In this document: positions 11,370-18,840 of the stretch, piece after piece
Position numbering within the stretch: position 1 is the stretch's first letter
How the letters are laid out: each line of letters begins with the position of its first letter
Source of the DNA: Streptomyces sp. YIM 121038
GTDB taxonomy: Bacteria > Actinomycetota > Actinomycetes > Streptomycetales > Streptomycetaceae
NCBI RefSeq assembly: GCF_006088715.1
Contig: NZ_CP030771.1
Location: 6,653,501 to 6,717,500 of the forward strand
DNA: 64,000 nt
Direction of reading: 5' to 3'
Translations under genes and position numbers: made by a program
Notes under the pieces: generated by a model
Told to the model about the DNA's origin: nothing
Database searches by the model: none
The model's input: only the letters and a program-made list of their open reading frames with translations

Positions 11370-12245
11370 TCAGCGCGCCCGGCGGCCGAGGAAGTCCTCG
11401 ATCAGCCCGGCGATCAGCCCGGCGTGCGTCTCCAGGGCGAAGTGCCCCGCGGGCAGCAGGTGCACCTCGGCGTCGGGCAGGTCCCGCTGGAAGGCGAGGG
11501 CGCCGTCGCGCACGAAGATCTGGTCGTGCGCGCCCCACACCGCGAGCACCGGCACTCCGCTCTCGCGGAAGTACGCCTGGAAGTCCGGGTACAGCGCGAT
11601 GTTGCTGCCGTAGTCGCCCATCAGGGCGAGCTGGACGGCGTCCTGGCCCGCGCGCGCCATGTCCGCGGTGTCGCGCTCCCAGGCGTCCGGGCTGATCAGG
11701 TCGCGGTAGCGCTCGGGAACGCCGTGCGTGTACTGCCACTTGATGCCCTCGGGGGAGCGGATCTCCCGCACGGCCGCGGCCGTCTCCTCGTTCGGGTCCT
11801 TGATGTACGCGAACACCGGCGCCCAGGCCTCCGCGCCGAGCCCCTCCTCGTAGGCGTTGCCGTTCTGCGTGACGATCGCCGTGATCCGCCCGGGGTGGGC
11901 GAGGGCGAGGCGCAGCCCGATCGGCGCGCCGTAGTCCTGGACGTACAGCGCGAACCGGGTCAGGCCGATCCGCTCGGTGAACTCGGCGGTGACGTCGGCC
12001 AGTTCGGCGAACGTGTACGGGAAGGCGTCGGCGGCGGGCGTCGCCGAGCGGCCGAAGCCGATGTGGTCGGGGGCGATGACGCGGTAGCGGTGGGCGAGCC
12101 GCGGGATGAGGTCCCGGAACATGTGCGAGCTGGACGGGAAGCCGTGCAGCAGGAGCAGCACGGGGGCGTCGGCGGGCCCCGCCTCGCGGTAGAAGACCTC
12201 GTGGCCGCGGACGGTGGCGGTGCGGTAGTGGACCTGAGTGCTCAT
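11370..12245 (-). CDS. Alpha/beta hydrolase with Asp nucleophile (haloalkane dehalogenase/epoxide hydrolase-like)
   Basis: A 291-residue alpha/beta-hydrolase-fold enzyme. LLLLHGFPSSSHMFRDLI holds the HG oxyanion region. The nucleophile elbow reads YVQDYGAPIGLRLAL, with Asp rather than Ser, as in haloalkane dehalogenases and epoxide hydrolases. The acid is in LAVWGAHDQIFV and the histidine in LLPAGHFALETH. Start ATG 12245 (MSTQVHYRTATVRGHEV). It is divergent from an old-yellow-enzyme gene across 144 bp with shared inverted repeats, so the two may be co-regulated for xenobiotic or electrophile handling. The substrate is unknown. Confidence 0.85.
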   Translation of the reverse strand: MSTQVHYRTATVRGHEVFYREAGPADAPVLLLLHGFPSSSHMFRDLIPRLAHRYRVIAPDHIGFGRSATPAADAFPYTFAELADVTAEFTERIGLTRFALYVQDYGAPIGLRLALAHPGRITAIVTQNGNAYEEGLGAEAWAPVFAYIKDPNEETAAAVREIRSPEGIKWQYTHGVPERYRDLISPDAWERDTADMARAGQDAVQLALMGDYGSNIALYPDFQAYFRESGVPVLAVWGAHDQIFVRDGALAFQRDLPDAEVHLLPAGHFALETHAGLIAGLIEDFLGRRAR

Positions 12246-12248
12246 TCC

Positions 12249-12373
12249 TCTAACCCCTCAAGAAGTCTTTGGCGGTTGGCGCGAGACGAGTGGACCACGC
12301 CCAGCTCTAACCAGTCAAGATATTTTTAAGGGTTAGGTGGAGGGTGGGGACTTGAATCTGACACCTGTGTCAG
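12249..12373. promoter_or_regulatory. Divergent control region of hydrolase and OYE genes
   Basis: CTGACAC-CT-GTGTCAG (12358-12373) is a perfect 7-bp-arm palindrome ending 17 bp before the OYE ATG. CTCTAACC followed by TCAAGA occurs as a direct repeat (about 12249-12264 and 12305-12320), and CTAACC...GGTTAG forms a looser inverted repeat near 12307-12336. At least two candidate operators therefore lie in this gap; no regulator gene is adjacent. Confidence 0.5.
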
Positions 12374-12389
12374 CTTCTACCGTTCCGGC

Positions 12390-13535
12390 ATGACGCAGCA
12401 CACGCTCCTCACCCCGTACTCCGCCCCCTTCGGCCACCTGCCCAACCGCATGGTCATGGCCCCCATGACCCGCTTCCGCGGGGAGGAGGACGGCACCCCG
12501 CAGCCGATCGTCGCCGACTACTACGCCCAGCGGGCGGGCGCCGGTCTCATCGTCACCGAGGGCATCTGGCCCAGCAGCCGCGGCCAGAGCGGCTGGCGCA
12601 TCCCCGGCCTGGAGACGGCGGCCCACGTCGCGGGCTGGCGGCGGGTCACCGACGCCGTGCACGCCGCGGGCGGGCGGATCTACGCCCAGCTCATGCACGG
12701 CGGCCGGCACGGCCACCCGCTGTCCCGCATCGACGGCGACGCGCCCGCCGCCCCGTCGGCCGTGGTCTCACCCGAGCTGGTGCACGTGCGCGACGGCGGC
12801 AAGGCCGAGCCGGTGACCCCGCGCGTGATGACCCTCGACGACATCCGCACCGCCGTCGACGACCACGTGGCCGCCGCCCGCAACGCCGTCGCGGCGGGCT
12901 TCGACGGCGTCGAACTGCACGGCGCCAACAGCTACTTGATCCACCAGTTCCTCGCGGACAACACCAACCTCCGCGACGACGCGTACGGCAGGGGGTCGGT
13001 CGAGAACCGCATCCGGTTCGCCGTGGAGGTGGTCCGCGCGGTCGCCGAGGCGATCGGCGCCGGGCGGCTCGGCCTGCGGCTCTCCCCGGGCAACCCGCAG
13101 TTCGGCATGGCCGAGGCCGACCCCGGGCCGGTCTACCGCGCCCTGCTCGACGAGCTCGACGGCCTCGGCCTCGCCTATCTGCACCTGACCGACAACGACC
13201 GCTACCCGGCCCTGGCCGAGCTGCGCCCGCACTGGAGCGGCACCCTCATCGCCAACGTCGGCGAGAACGGCGACCCGACGACGAAGGAGGCGGGCGAGGC
13301 CGTCATCGCCGACGGCCGCGCCGACCTCGTCTCCTACGGCAGGGCGTTCCTCACCACCCCGGACCTGCCGCACCGCTTCGCCGTGGGCGCGCCGCTGAAC
13401 GACTTCGACGCGGCGCACCTGTACACGAGCGGCCCCGAGGGGTACACCGACTACCCCTCACTGGACGCCCTGGACGCCCTGGACGCCCCGGAAGCGGGGG
13501 AGGCCCGCGCGCTTCAGACCTCCACGAGCACCTGA
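12390..13535 (+). CDS. Old yellow enzyme-type alkene reductase
   Basis: FMN-dependent NAD(P)H:flavin oxidoreductase of the old yellow enzyme family (NemA-like), about 381 residues, which reduces activated C=C bonds or nitro-esters. Family marks are the N-terminal NRMVMAPMTRFR, the substrate-anion pair in ELHGANSYLIHQFL (His...Asn), and DDAYGRGSVENRIRFAVEVV. The C-terminal FMN-phosphate segment is DLVSYGRAFLTTPDLP. The very end carries a run of LDALDALDA produced by a 9-bp tandem repeat (ctggacgcc) from about 13462. Start ATG 12390. The 3' end overlaps the convergent nitroreductase gene by 22 bp. Confidence 0.9.
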   Translation: MTQHTLLTPYSAPFGHLPNRMVMAPMTRFRGEEDGTPQPIVADYYAQRAGAGLIVTEGIWPSSRGQSGWRIPGLETAAHVAGWRRVTDAVHAAGGRIYAQLMHGGRHGHPLSRIDGDAPAAPSAVVSPELVHVRDGGKAEPVTPRVMTLDDIRTAVDDHVAAARNAVAAGFDGVELHGANSYLIHQFLADNTNLRDDAYGRGSVENRIRFAVEVVRAVAEAIGAGRLGLRLSPGNPQFGMAEADPGPVYRALLDELDGLGLAYLHLTDNDRYPALAELRPHWSGTLIANVGENGDPTTKEAGEAVIADGRADLVSYGRAFLTTPDLPHRFAVGAPLNDFDAAHLYTSGPEGYTDYPSLDALDALDAPEAGEARALQTSTST

Positions 13536-14245
13536 TCGAGGGACTTGCGCACCAGGTCCGGCACCTGGCAGTCCGGCGCCGGATAGCCGACGGGTATCAC
13601 CGCGAACGCCTTCTCGTTCTCCGGCCGCCCGAGCACCTCCGACAGGAACCGCATCGGGCTCGGCGTGTGCACGAGCGCGGCGAGCCCCGACAGGTGCAGC
13701 GCGGAAAGCAGCATGCCGACCGCGATGCCGACCGACTCGTCGACGTAGTAGTGCTTGTGCTTGGTGCCGTCCTCGCCCAGCCAGTAGCGCTGCTGGAACA
13801 CGACGATCAGGGCGGGCGCGTCCGTCAGGTGCGGCTTCACCTCGTCGGTGCCCAGCGGGCGCAGCGCGGCCAGCCACTCCTCGCCGAGCCGCCCGTCGTA
13901 GGAGATCCGCTCCTCGTGCTCGGCGGCCTCGCGGATGCGGCGGCGCACCTCGGGGTCCTGTACGAGGACGAACGTCCACGGCTGCTGGTGCGCGCCCGAC
14001 GGCGCGGTCGCCGCGCACGCGACGGCGTCCCGGACGACCTGCGGCGGCACCGGGTCCGACGAGAACTGCCGCACCGTGCGCCGCTGCTGCATCCGCTGCC
14101 TCAACTCGGCCGCGTGCGTCAGGGATTCGGCCGCGGGCATGCGGGCGGGACGGTACGGCACGGAGCGGTACGACTGCCCGTGGATGGGCGTCCAGCGCTC
14201 GGCGGGGTGTCCGGTCTCCGGCTTGTGCTGTTCGGTATCAGGCAT
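13514..14245 (-). CDS. Nitroreductase-family flavoprotein
   Basis: A flavoprotein of about 243 residues with the nitroreductase fold. The N-terminal FMN motif is RRTVRQFSSDPVPPQVV, followed by CAATAPSGAHQQPWTFVLV and, near the C-terminus, SALHLSGLAALVHTPSPMRF. The overall look is closest to the iodotyrosine-deiodinase-like branch of the family. ATG 14245 (MPDTEQHKPETGHP) is chosen; an in-frame ATG at 14281 would add 12 residues, and neither has a strong ribosome site. It is convergent with the OYE gene and overlaps it. The two neighbouring flavin reductases suggest a detoxification locus, which is inference. Confidence 0.88.
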   Translation of the reverse strand: MPDTEQHKPETGHPAERWTPIHGQSYRSVPYRPARMPAAESLTHAAELRQRMQQRRTVRQFSSDPVPPQVVRDAVACAATAPSGAHQQPWTFVLVQDPEVRRRIREAAEHEERISYDGRLGEEWLAALRPLGTDEVKPHLTDAPALIVVFQQRYWLGEDGTKHKHYYVDESVGIAVGMLLSALHLSGLAALVHTPSPMRFLSEVLGRPENEKAFAVIPVGYPAPDCQVPDLVRKSLDQVLVEV

Positions 14246-14338
14246 GCCTAGATTCTGGGACCGGGGGCGGCGGTGCGCCATGGTGCGTACCTATGGAGTG
14301 TGCGCGAGGTGTCCGTGCGGGTCCGTGCGCCCGGCCCC

Positions 14339-15598
14339 TCAGCTCCAGCCCGCCACGATCAGCCCGAGGCCCGTCGCGAACCCGCCGCCCAGCAGGGCCA
14401 GATAGGCGCCGTAGTGGCGGCGGAGCCGGTGCGCGAGGAAGCCGAAGGCGCCGAAGCCCAGGCCCACGCCGAGGGTGCGCGCGCCGCGCGAGAGCGCCGA
14501 CCGGGCCAGCCAGTCGGGGACCGCGACCTCCGCGCGGCCCGCCTCGGCCGCGTACACCTTGAACGGGACGCCGTTCCACGGCTGGTGGCGGACCGCCGCC
14601 GCGCCCTCGGCCGCCAGCTCCTGGCGTACTTCCGCGCGCATCCGGTCGGTGGTGAGGGGGTGCGGCACCTGTACGCCGGACGCCGCGAGGTGCAGGGCCA
14701 GGAGTCCGCCGGTGAGGCTGCCGCCCAGGGCCGCCAGGGCCAGCTTCAGGGACCTGCGGGGCAGTGCCACACACGCGGTCGCGAGGAAGAGCTCCGGCAT
14801 CAAAGGCCAGCTCAGCGCCTCCGCGCACGCCCACGCGAACGCCAGCGGCAGGCCCCAGCGGGAGCCGGCCGCCGCCGCGACCCGCCGCCGGGCGCGGGAG
14901 TCCCGCAGCGGCTCGGCGGCGGTGCGCCGGTGCAGCTCGGCCACCGCCGCACGCGCCTCCTCGGCCGTCACGGCCGGCGGCAGCGGCTCGCCGATCGTCA
15001 CGCGCACCAGGGCCGGGCGCAGCCTGCCGTGCTTGGGGAGCAGGCGGTCCGTGCCCGCGATGCCCACGGGGACGACCGGCACGCCCGCCTCCCTGGCCAG
15101 GACCAGGGCGCCCCGGTGGAACGTGCCCAGCTCGCCCCGGCGGGCGCGGGTGCCCTCCGGGAACAGCACCACCGCGTGGCCCGCGCGCAGCGCGTCCGCC
15201 CTGGCCAGGAGGTCGTCCATGCCGCCGCCCGTGCGCCGCACGGGGAAGCCCGCGGCCAGGCGGGCGCAGACGCGGCGCCGCCAGGGCGAGGCGAACCAGT
15301 AGTCGGCGGCTGCGGCGATGGTGGGGCGGTGGCGCGCGTCGAGGGCCGCGAGCAGGGCCGCGGTGTCGGCGTGCGAGGTGTGGTTGGCCACGACCACGCA
15401 GCCGCCCTGAGGCAGGGCGCCCTCGCGGGTGATGCCGCCGGTCAGGGTGAGGAGGGTGCGCCACAGGGCCGCCCTCGCGGGGGCGCCCCAGGCCCGCCCC
15501 TTCCCGAACCGGGGGCCGCCGCCCCCGGGCCCCCGCCCTTTCGGCGCCGCGCGCCTCGTCCTCAAACGCCGGACGGGCTCGGACACCCCGCTGCTCAC
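14339..15598 (-). CDS. 1-acylglycerol-phosphate acyltransferase fused to a membrane domain
   Basis: A 419-residue protein with two parts. Residues about 45-230 are a PlsC-type acyltransferase with HX4D (H73 to D78 in NHTSHAD) and FPEGTR (146-151); it would acylate lysophosphatidate to phosphatidate. Residues about 248-419 are hydrophobic, with perhaps 4-5 membrane segments and the motif NGVPFKVYAAEAG, vaguely like small DedA/YqaA-type proteins. The GTG at 15598 overlaps the cdsA stop (GTGA), which implies translational coupling; the first 40 residues then translate a dispersed intergenic element and look like low-complexity spacer. Last gene of a three-gene operon. Confidence 0.82.
   Translation of the reverse strand: MSSGVSEPVRRLRTRRAAPKGRGPGGGGPRFGKGRAWGAPARAALWRTLLTLTGGITREGALPQGGCVVVANHTSHADTAALLAALDARHRPTIAAAADYWFASPWRRRVCARLAAGFPVRRTGGGMDDLLARADALRAGHAVVLFPEGTRARRGELGTFHRGALVLAREAGVPVVPVGIAGTDRLLPKHGRLRPALVRVTIGEPLPPAVTAEEARAAVAELHRRTAAEPLRDSRARRRVAAAAGSRWGLPLAFAWACAEALSWPLMPELFLATACVALPRRSLKLALAALGGSLTGGLLALHLAASGVQVPHPLTTDRMRAEVRQELAAEGAAAVRHQPWNGVPFKVYAAEAGRAEVAVPDWLARSALSRGARTLGVGLGFGAFGFLAHRLRRHYGAYLALLGGGFATGLGLIVAGWS
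15559..15580. repeat. Dispersed element, copy inside the acyltransferase 5' end
   Basis: CTCAAACGCCGGACGGGCT (15561-15579) matches the copy at 5015-5033 exactly. Here it lies within the predicted N-terminal codons of the acyltransferase, between the coupled GTG and the first conserved domain residues. Confidence 0.7.
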
Positions 15599-16458
15599 AG
15601 CGCCGTCCCCATCGTCAGGAGCAGGGCCAGGAGCAGCGAGTCCACCCGGTCCAGGAGGCCGCCGAAGCCGGGGAGCCAGGTGCCCGCGTCCTTGACGCCC
15701 GCCTCGCGCTTCACCATGGACTCCAGGAGGTCGCCCAGGACGCAGCCCGCAAGGACCGCCGCCCACAGCGGGACCGTGAGGGCGCCGAGCGCCGCCAGGG
15801 CCAGGGCCGTCGCCACCGCGGTGCCCAGGACCCCGGCCCACGTCTTGCGGGGGGAGAGCGGCGAGAGGGGACGGGCCAGCGGGCCCGTGCGGCCCAGGGC
15901 CGTGCCCGCGCACCACGCGCCGACGTCGCCGAAGGCCACCGCCACGCCCACCGCCACCGCCGTGCCGTCCAGGAGGACCAGACCGGTGAGGGAGACCGGG
16001 ATCCAGAGCACCCCGAAGAGCGTGCGGCAGGCCCGGGTGAAGCCGTGCTCGGTGTCGCCCGTCAGGAGCGCGGGCAGGGCCGACATGATCAGCAGGGCCG
16101 CGGCCGCGCGAAGGTCCAGGGCGCCGGGCGCCAGCCACGCCGCCGCCGGGAGCAGGACCGCCGCGACGCCCAGCACCGCCCGCTCGCCGCGCGCCGGCGT
16201 GGCCATGCGGGCGTACTCCGCCACGGCGACCGCGCCGAGACCGGCCGCCAGGGCGAACGCCCCCGCCCTGCCCGCCCAGAGCGCGCCGAGGAACAGCGGC
16301 GCCGCGAGCGCCCAGGTCCGCCAGCGCCTGCGCAGCTCGGTGCGCATCCGCAGCCGGGACGGCAGCGCGGCGACGGCGACACCGCCCGCGCCGAGCGCCC
16401 CGGCCACCACCGGCACGGCCCGCGCGGCCGTCTCGCCCGCCAGGAACGCGACGCTCAT
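15595..16458 (-). CDS. Phosphatidate cytidylyltransferase-like protein
   Basis: Integral membrane protein of 287 residues that would convert phosphatidate and CTP to CDP-diacylglycerol. The CdsA signature is clear near the C-terminus: SMVKREAGVKDAG, then LPGFGGLLDRVDSLL, with the K-R, K-D and D-R-x-D residues; the usual H-G-G is F-G-G here. About eight hydrophobic segments are visible. Start ATG 16458 overlaps the upstream stop (ATGA), and its own stop overlaps the acyltransferase GTG. It is probably a second, pathway-specific CdsA rather than the housekeeping one, because the usual frr/dxr neighbours are absent. Confidence 0.88.
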   Translation of the reverse strand: MSVAFLAGETAARAVPVVAGALGAGGVAVAALPSRLRMRTELRRRWRTWALAAPLFLGALWAGRAGAFALAAGLGAVAVAEYARMATPARGERAVLGVAAVLLPAAAWLAPGALDLRAAAALLIMSALPALLTGDTEHGFTRACRTLFGVLWIPVSLTGLVLLDGTAVAVGVAVAFGDVGAWCAGTALGRTGPLARPLSPLSPRKTWAGVLGTAVATALALAALGALTVPLWAAVLAGCVLGDLLESMVKREAGVKDAGTWLPGFGGLLDRVDSLLLALLLTMGTAL

Positions 16459-17057
16459 CGGGTGCCCAACTCCCCCCACAGGCGCCCGCACCGGACGGCC
16501 GCCGTCAGCGCGGAGCCCGCGGCGATCACCACGAGCACGGGGGCCGCCCAGGCGGACGCGGCCGCCACCACGACGAGGGCGCAGCGCTCCGTCTTGCCCA
16601 CCGGGCCGCCGTTCAGGCGCCCGGCGCCCGCCGCCGCACCCGCGAGGGACACCCAGGACGGGAGCGTCGCGGCCAGGGCCGCCGTCGCCACCAGCCACCG
16701 CGGGGCCAGCGGCAGGAAGCCCGCGAGCATCACCAAGTCCGCCGCCCTGTCGCCGAGTTCGTTGAGCAGGGCGCCGCGCCGCGTGCTGCGGCCGGTGTCC
16801 CGGGCGAGCGCGCCGTCCAGGTTCGCGCACGCCAGGCGGGCCGCGAGCAGCGCCGCCACCGGGAGCGCGGCCAGCGGCGCGGGCAGCCACGCGAGGGCCG
16901 CCGCCGCGCCCGCCGCGCACACCACGCCCGCCGCCGTCAGCGCGTCCGGCGACACCGCGCGGCGGGCCAGCGCACCGCGCACGCCCGACAACCTGCGGGC
17001 GTACCAGGGCTTGAGGGCGTACAGGCCGAGGCCGTGGGAGCCGGAGGAACCGTTCAT
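16455..17057 (-). CDS. CDP-alcohol phosphatidyltransferase with altered active-site motif
   Basis: Membrane protein of 200 residues, first gene of the phospholipid operon. It carries the CDP-alcohol transferase motif but in a changed form: the family pattern DxxDGxxAR-x8-GxxxDxxxD reads A78-N-L-D81-G-A-L-A-R86, then G95-A-L-L-N99 and D103. The first and third metal-binding aspartates are thus Ala and Asn. Several hydrophobic segments surround it. Start ATG 17057 (MNGSSGSHGLGLYALKPW). With the downstream CdsA and acyltransferase it resembles in gene content the E. coli ynbABC genes. The enzyme may use one metal, bind another substrate, or be inactive. Confidence 0.85.
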   Translation of the reverse strand: MNGSSGSHGLGLYALKPWYARRLSGVRGALARRAVSPDALTAAGVVCAAGAAAALAWLPAPLAALPVAALLAARLACANLDGALARDTGRSTRRGALLNELGDRAADLVMLAGFLPLAPRWLVATAALAATLPSWVSLAGAAAGAGRLNGGPVGKTERCALVVVAAASAWAAPVLVVIAAGSALTAAVRCGRLWGELGTR

Positions 17058-17133
17058 GGAGTCGACTCTGCCGCCGCCCGGGCCCGCGCAAATCGGGATG
17101 CGTACTCAGATGCCGCCTGAGTACCGTGAGCGC

Positions 17134-17670
17134 GTGACCACCGTGACCACCCTCCGTACGGCGCACACCGCCGACCTCACCCCCACCGAGCTCGCGGCCG
17201 CCCGTGCCCTCATGGACCTCGCCTTCGACGGGGACTTCTCCGACGAGGACTGGGACCACGGCCTCGGCGGCGTGCACGCCCTCGTCCACGACGCCGAGGG
17301 TGAGCTGCTCGCGCACGGCTCCGTCGTCCAGCGGCGCGTCCTGCACAACGGCCGGTCGCTGCGCGTCGGTTATGTGGAGGCCGTGGCCACCCGCCCGGAC
17401 CGGCAGCGGCAGGGGCTCGGCGGGCAGGTCATGGGCGCCCTGGAGGAGGTCGTCGAGCGGGCCTACGACCTGGGCGTGCTCTCGCCGTCCGAGGAGGGCG
17501 AGAAGCTGTACCGCGCGCACGGCTGGCAGACCTGGACCGGCCTGGTCGGCACCCTCGGCCCGCAGGGCGTGACGGAGATGCCCGACGAGGACGCGCCCAT
17601 GATCCGGGGCGCGGACCTCGACCCGGCGCACGCGCTGCTCATCGACTGGCGCGACGGCGACGTGTTCTGA
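17134..17670 (+). CDS. Aminoglycoside 2'-N-acetyltransferase-like GNAT protein
   Basis: GNAT acetyltransferase of about 178 residues that looks, from memory, like mycobacterial AAC(2')-Ic along its whole length: HTADL at the start, DFSDEDWDHGLGGVHALVHD, HGSVVQRRVLHNGRSLRVGYVEAVAT, RQRQGLGGQVM as the acetyl-CoA loop, GEKLYRAHGWQTWTG, and a final DWRDGDVF. GTG 17134 gives the expected short N-terminus; ATG 17098 would add 12 residues. AAC(2')-I enzymes acetylate the 2'-amino group of aminoglycosides. Whether this one confers resistance or has a metabolic role is not evident. It is divergent from the phospholipid operon. Confidence 0.85.
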   Translation: MTTVTTLRTAHTADLTPTELAAARALMDLAFDGDFSDEDWDHGLGGVHALVHDAEGELLAHGSVVQRRVLHNGRSLRVGYVEAVATRPDRQRQGLGGQVMGALEEVVERAYDLGVLSPSEEGEKLYRAHGWQTWTGLVGTLGPQGVTEMPDEDAPMIRGADLDPAHALLIDWRDGDVF

Positions 17671-17701
17671 GCCGCCGCCACGGACGGGCGGACGGGCCCG
17701 G

Positions 17702-18709
17702 CTACGCCGGCGCCCCCGCGGCCCGCACGATCATCTTCCCCACGTTCTCGCCCCGCAGCATCCCCAGGAAGGCGTCGACGATCCGGTCGAAGCCGTCCAC
17801 CACCGTCTCGTCGAGACCGATCCGGCCGTCGCGCAGCCGCGGGACGACGAACTCGTACAACTCCTCCTGCACGTCGTAGTAGTCGCGCACGAGGAAGCCC
17901 TCCATGCGCAGGCTCTTCTCCACGATCTCGGAGAGGTTGCGGGGCGCGGCCAGGGCCCGGGTGCTGTTGTACTGCGCGACCGTGCCGACGCGCAGGATGC
18001 GGCCGCGGTCGCGCAGGCCCTCGATCGCCGCCTCCAGCTGCTCGCCGCCGACGTTGTCGACGTAGAGGTCCACGCCGTCGGGCGCCGCCTTCGCGAGCAG
18101 TTCGGCGGCGGGGCCGTCGTGGTAGTCGAAGGCCTCGTCGTAGCCGACGTGTTCCTTGAGGTAGGAGACCTTCGCCGCCGAGCCGGCGCTGCCGACGATC
18201 CGGCCCGCGCCGAGGAGCCGTGCGAGCCGCCCGGCGGCCGTGCCGACGCCGCCCGCCGCGGCCGACACGAACAGGTCGTCGCCCGCGCGCACCGGCGTGA
18301 TCCTGGTCAGGCCGACGTACGCGGTCAGACCGGTGCCGCCCAGGATGCTCAGATGCGCGGAGAGCGGCACCCCCGCGAAGTCGGGCAGGAGGCGGGCCTC
18401 CTGCGGCGTCACCACCGCGTGCGTGCGCCAGCCCTTGCGGTGGAAGACGAGCGCGCCCTCCGGCAGGGACGGCTCGCGGGAGGCGGTCACCCGCCCGAGG
18501 GTGCGGCCCTCCAGCGGCGCGTCGAGCGCGAAGTCGCCGTCCATCATCTCGCGGTGGTACGGATCCACCGACCAGTAGAGGTTCTCCACGAGCGCCGAGC
18601 CGGGCACGGGCTCCGGCAGCGCCGACTCCACGAACGCGAAGTGCGCGGGGGAGGGGAAGCCGTGCGGGCGTGCGGTCTGGTGGACGGTCAGGGCCATGTC
18701 GCTGGTCAT
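17702..18709 (-). CDS. NADP-dependent MDR oxidoreductase (zinc-free, prostaglandin/leukotriene reductase type)
   Basis: A 335-residue medium-chain reductase of the zinc-free group that includes CurA/YfmJ and leukotriene B4 12-hydroxydehydrogenase. NADP-binding region: LFVSAAAGGVGTAAGRLARL, then GRIVGSAGSAAKVSYL. Other family marks are YWSVDPYHREMM near the N-terminus, DLYVDNVGGEQLEAAI, and the C-terminal GRIGLDETVVDGFDRIVDAF. Such enzymes reduce enone double bonds. ATG 18709 is taken; MALTVHQ at 18697 is an alternative. A LysR-type gene is divergent (131 bp apart) and may control it. Confidence 0.88.
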   Translation of the reverse strand: MTSDMALTVHQTARPHGFPSPAHFAFVESALPEPVPGSALVENLYWSVDPYHREMMDGDFALDAPLEGRTLGRVTASREPSLPEGALVFHRKGWRTHAVVTPQEARLLPDFAGVPLSAHLSILGGTGLTAYVGLTRITPVRAGDDLFVSAAAGGVGTAAGRLARLLGAGRIVGSAGSAAKVSYLKEHVGYDEAFDYHDGPAAELLAKAAPDGVDLYVDNVGGEQLEAAIEGLRDRGRILRVGTVAQYNSTRALAAPRNLSEIVEKSLRMEGFLVRDYYDVQEELYEFVVPRLRDGRIGLDETVVDGFDRIVDAFLGMLRGENVGKMIVRAAGAPA

Positions 18710-18840
18710 GCCCGGAAACGTACGGCGGGAATGGGGGCGCGCGGCAGAGGGTTCGGCTCATGGAACACGACGAACCATGAAAGCTCCTCATGGACGCAGG
18801 TGGCACGCCCCTCCAGGGCGGAAAGGACGAGTGGGAACCG

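Noticed and set aside
8599..11739. Minus-strand frame of 1046 codons across proline dehydrogenase and P5C dehydrogenase
   Set aside because: Shadow of the proline operon.
13458..13490. ctggacgcc tandem repeat at the OYE 3' end considered as a frameshift or assembly error
   Set aside because: The repeat is 9 bp and keeps the frame; it only adds an LDA-rich tail.
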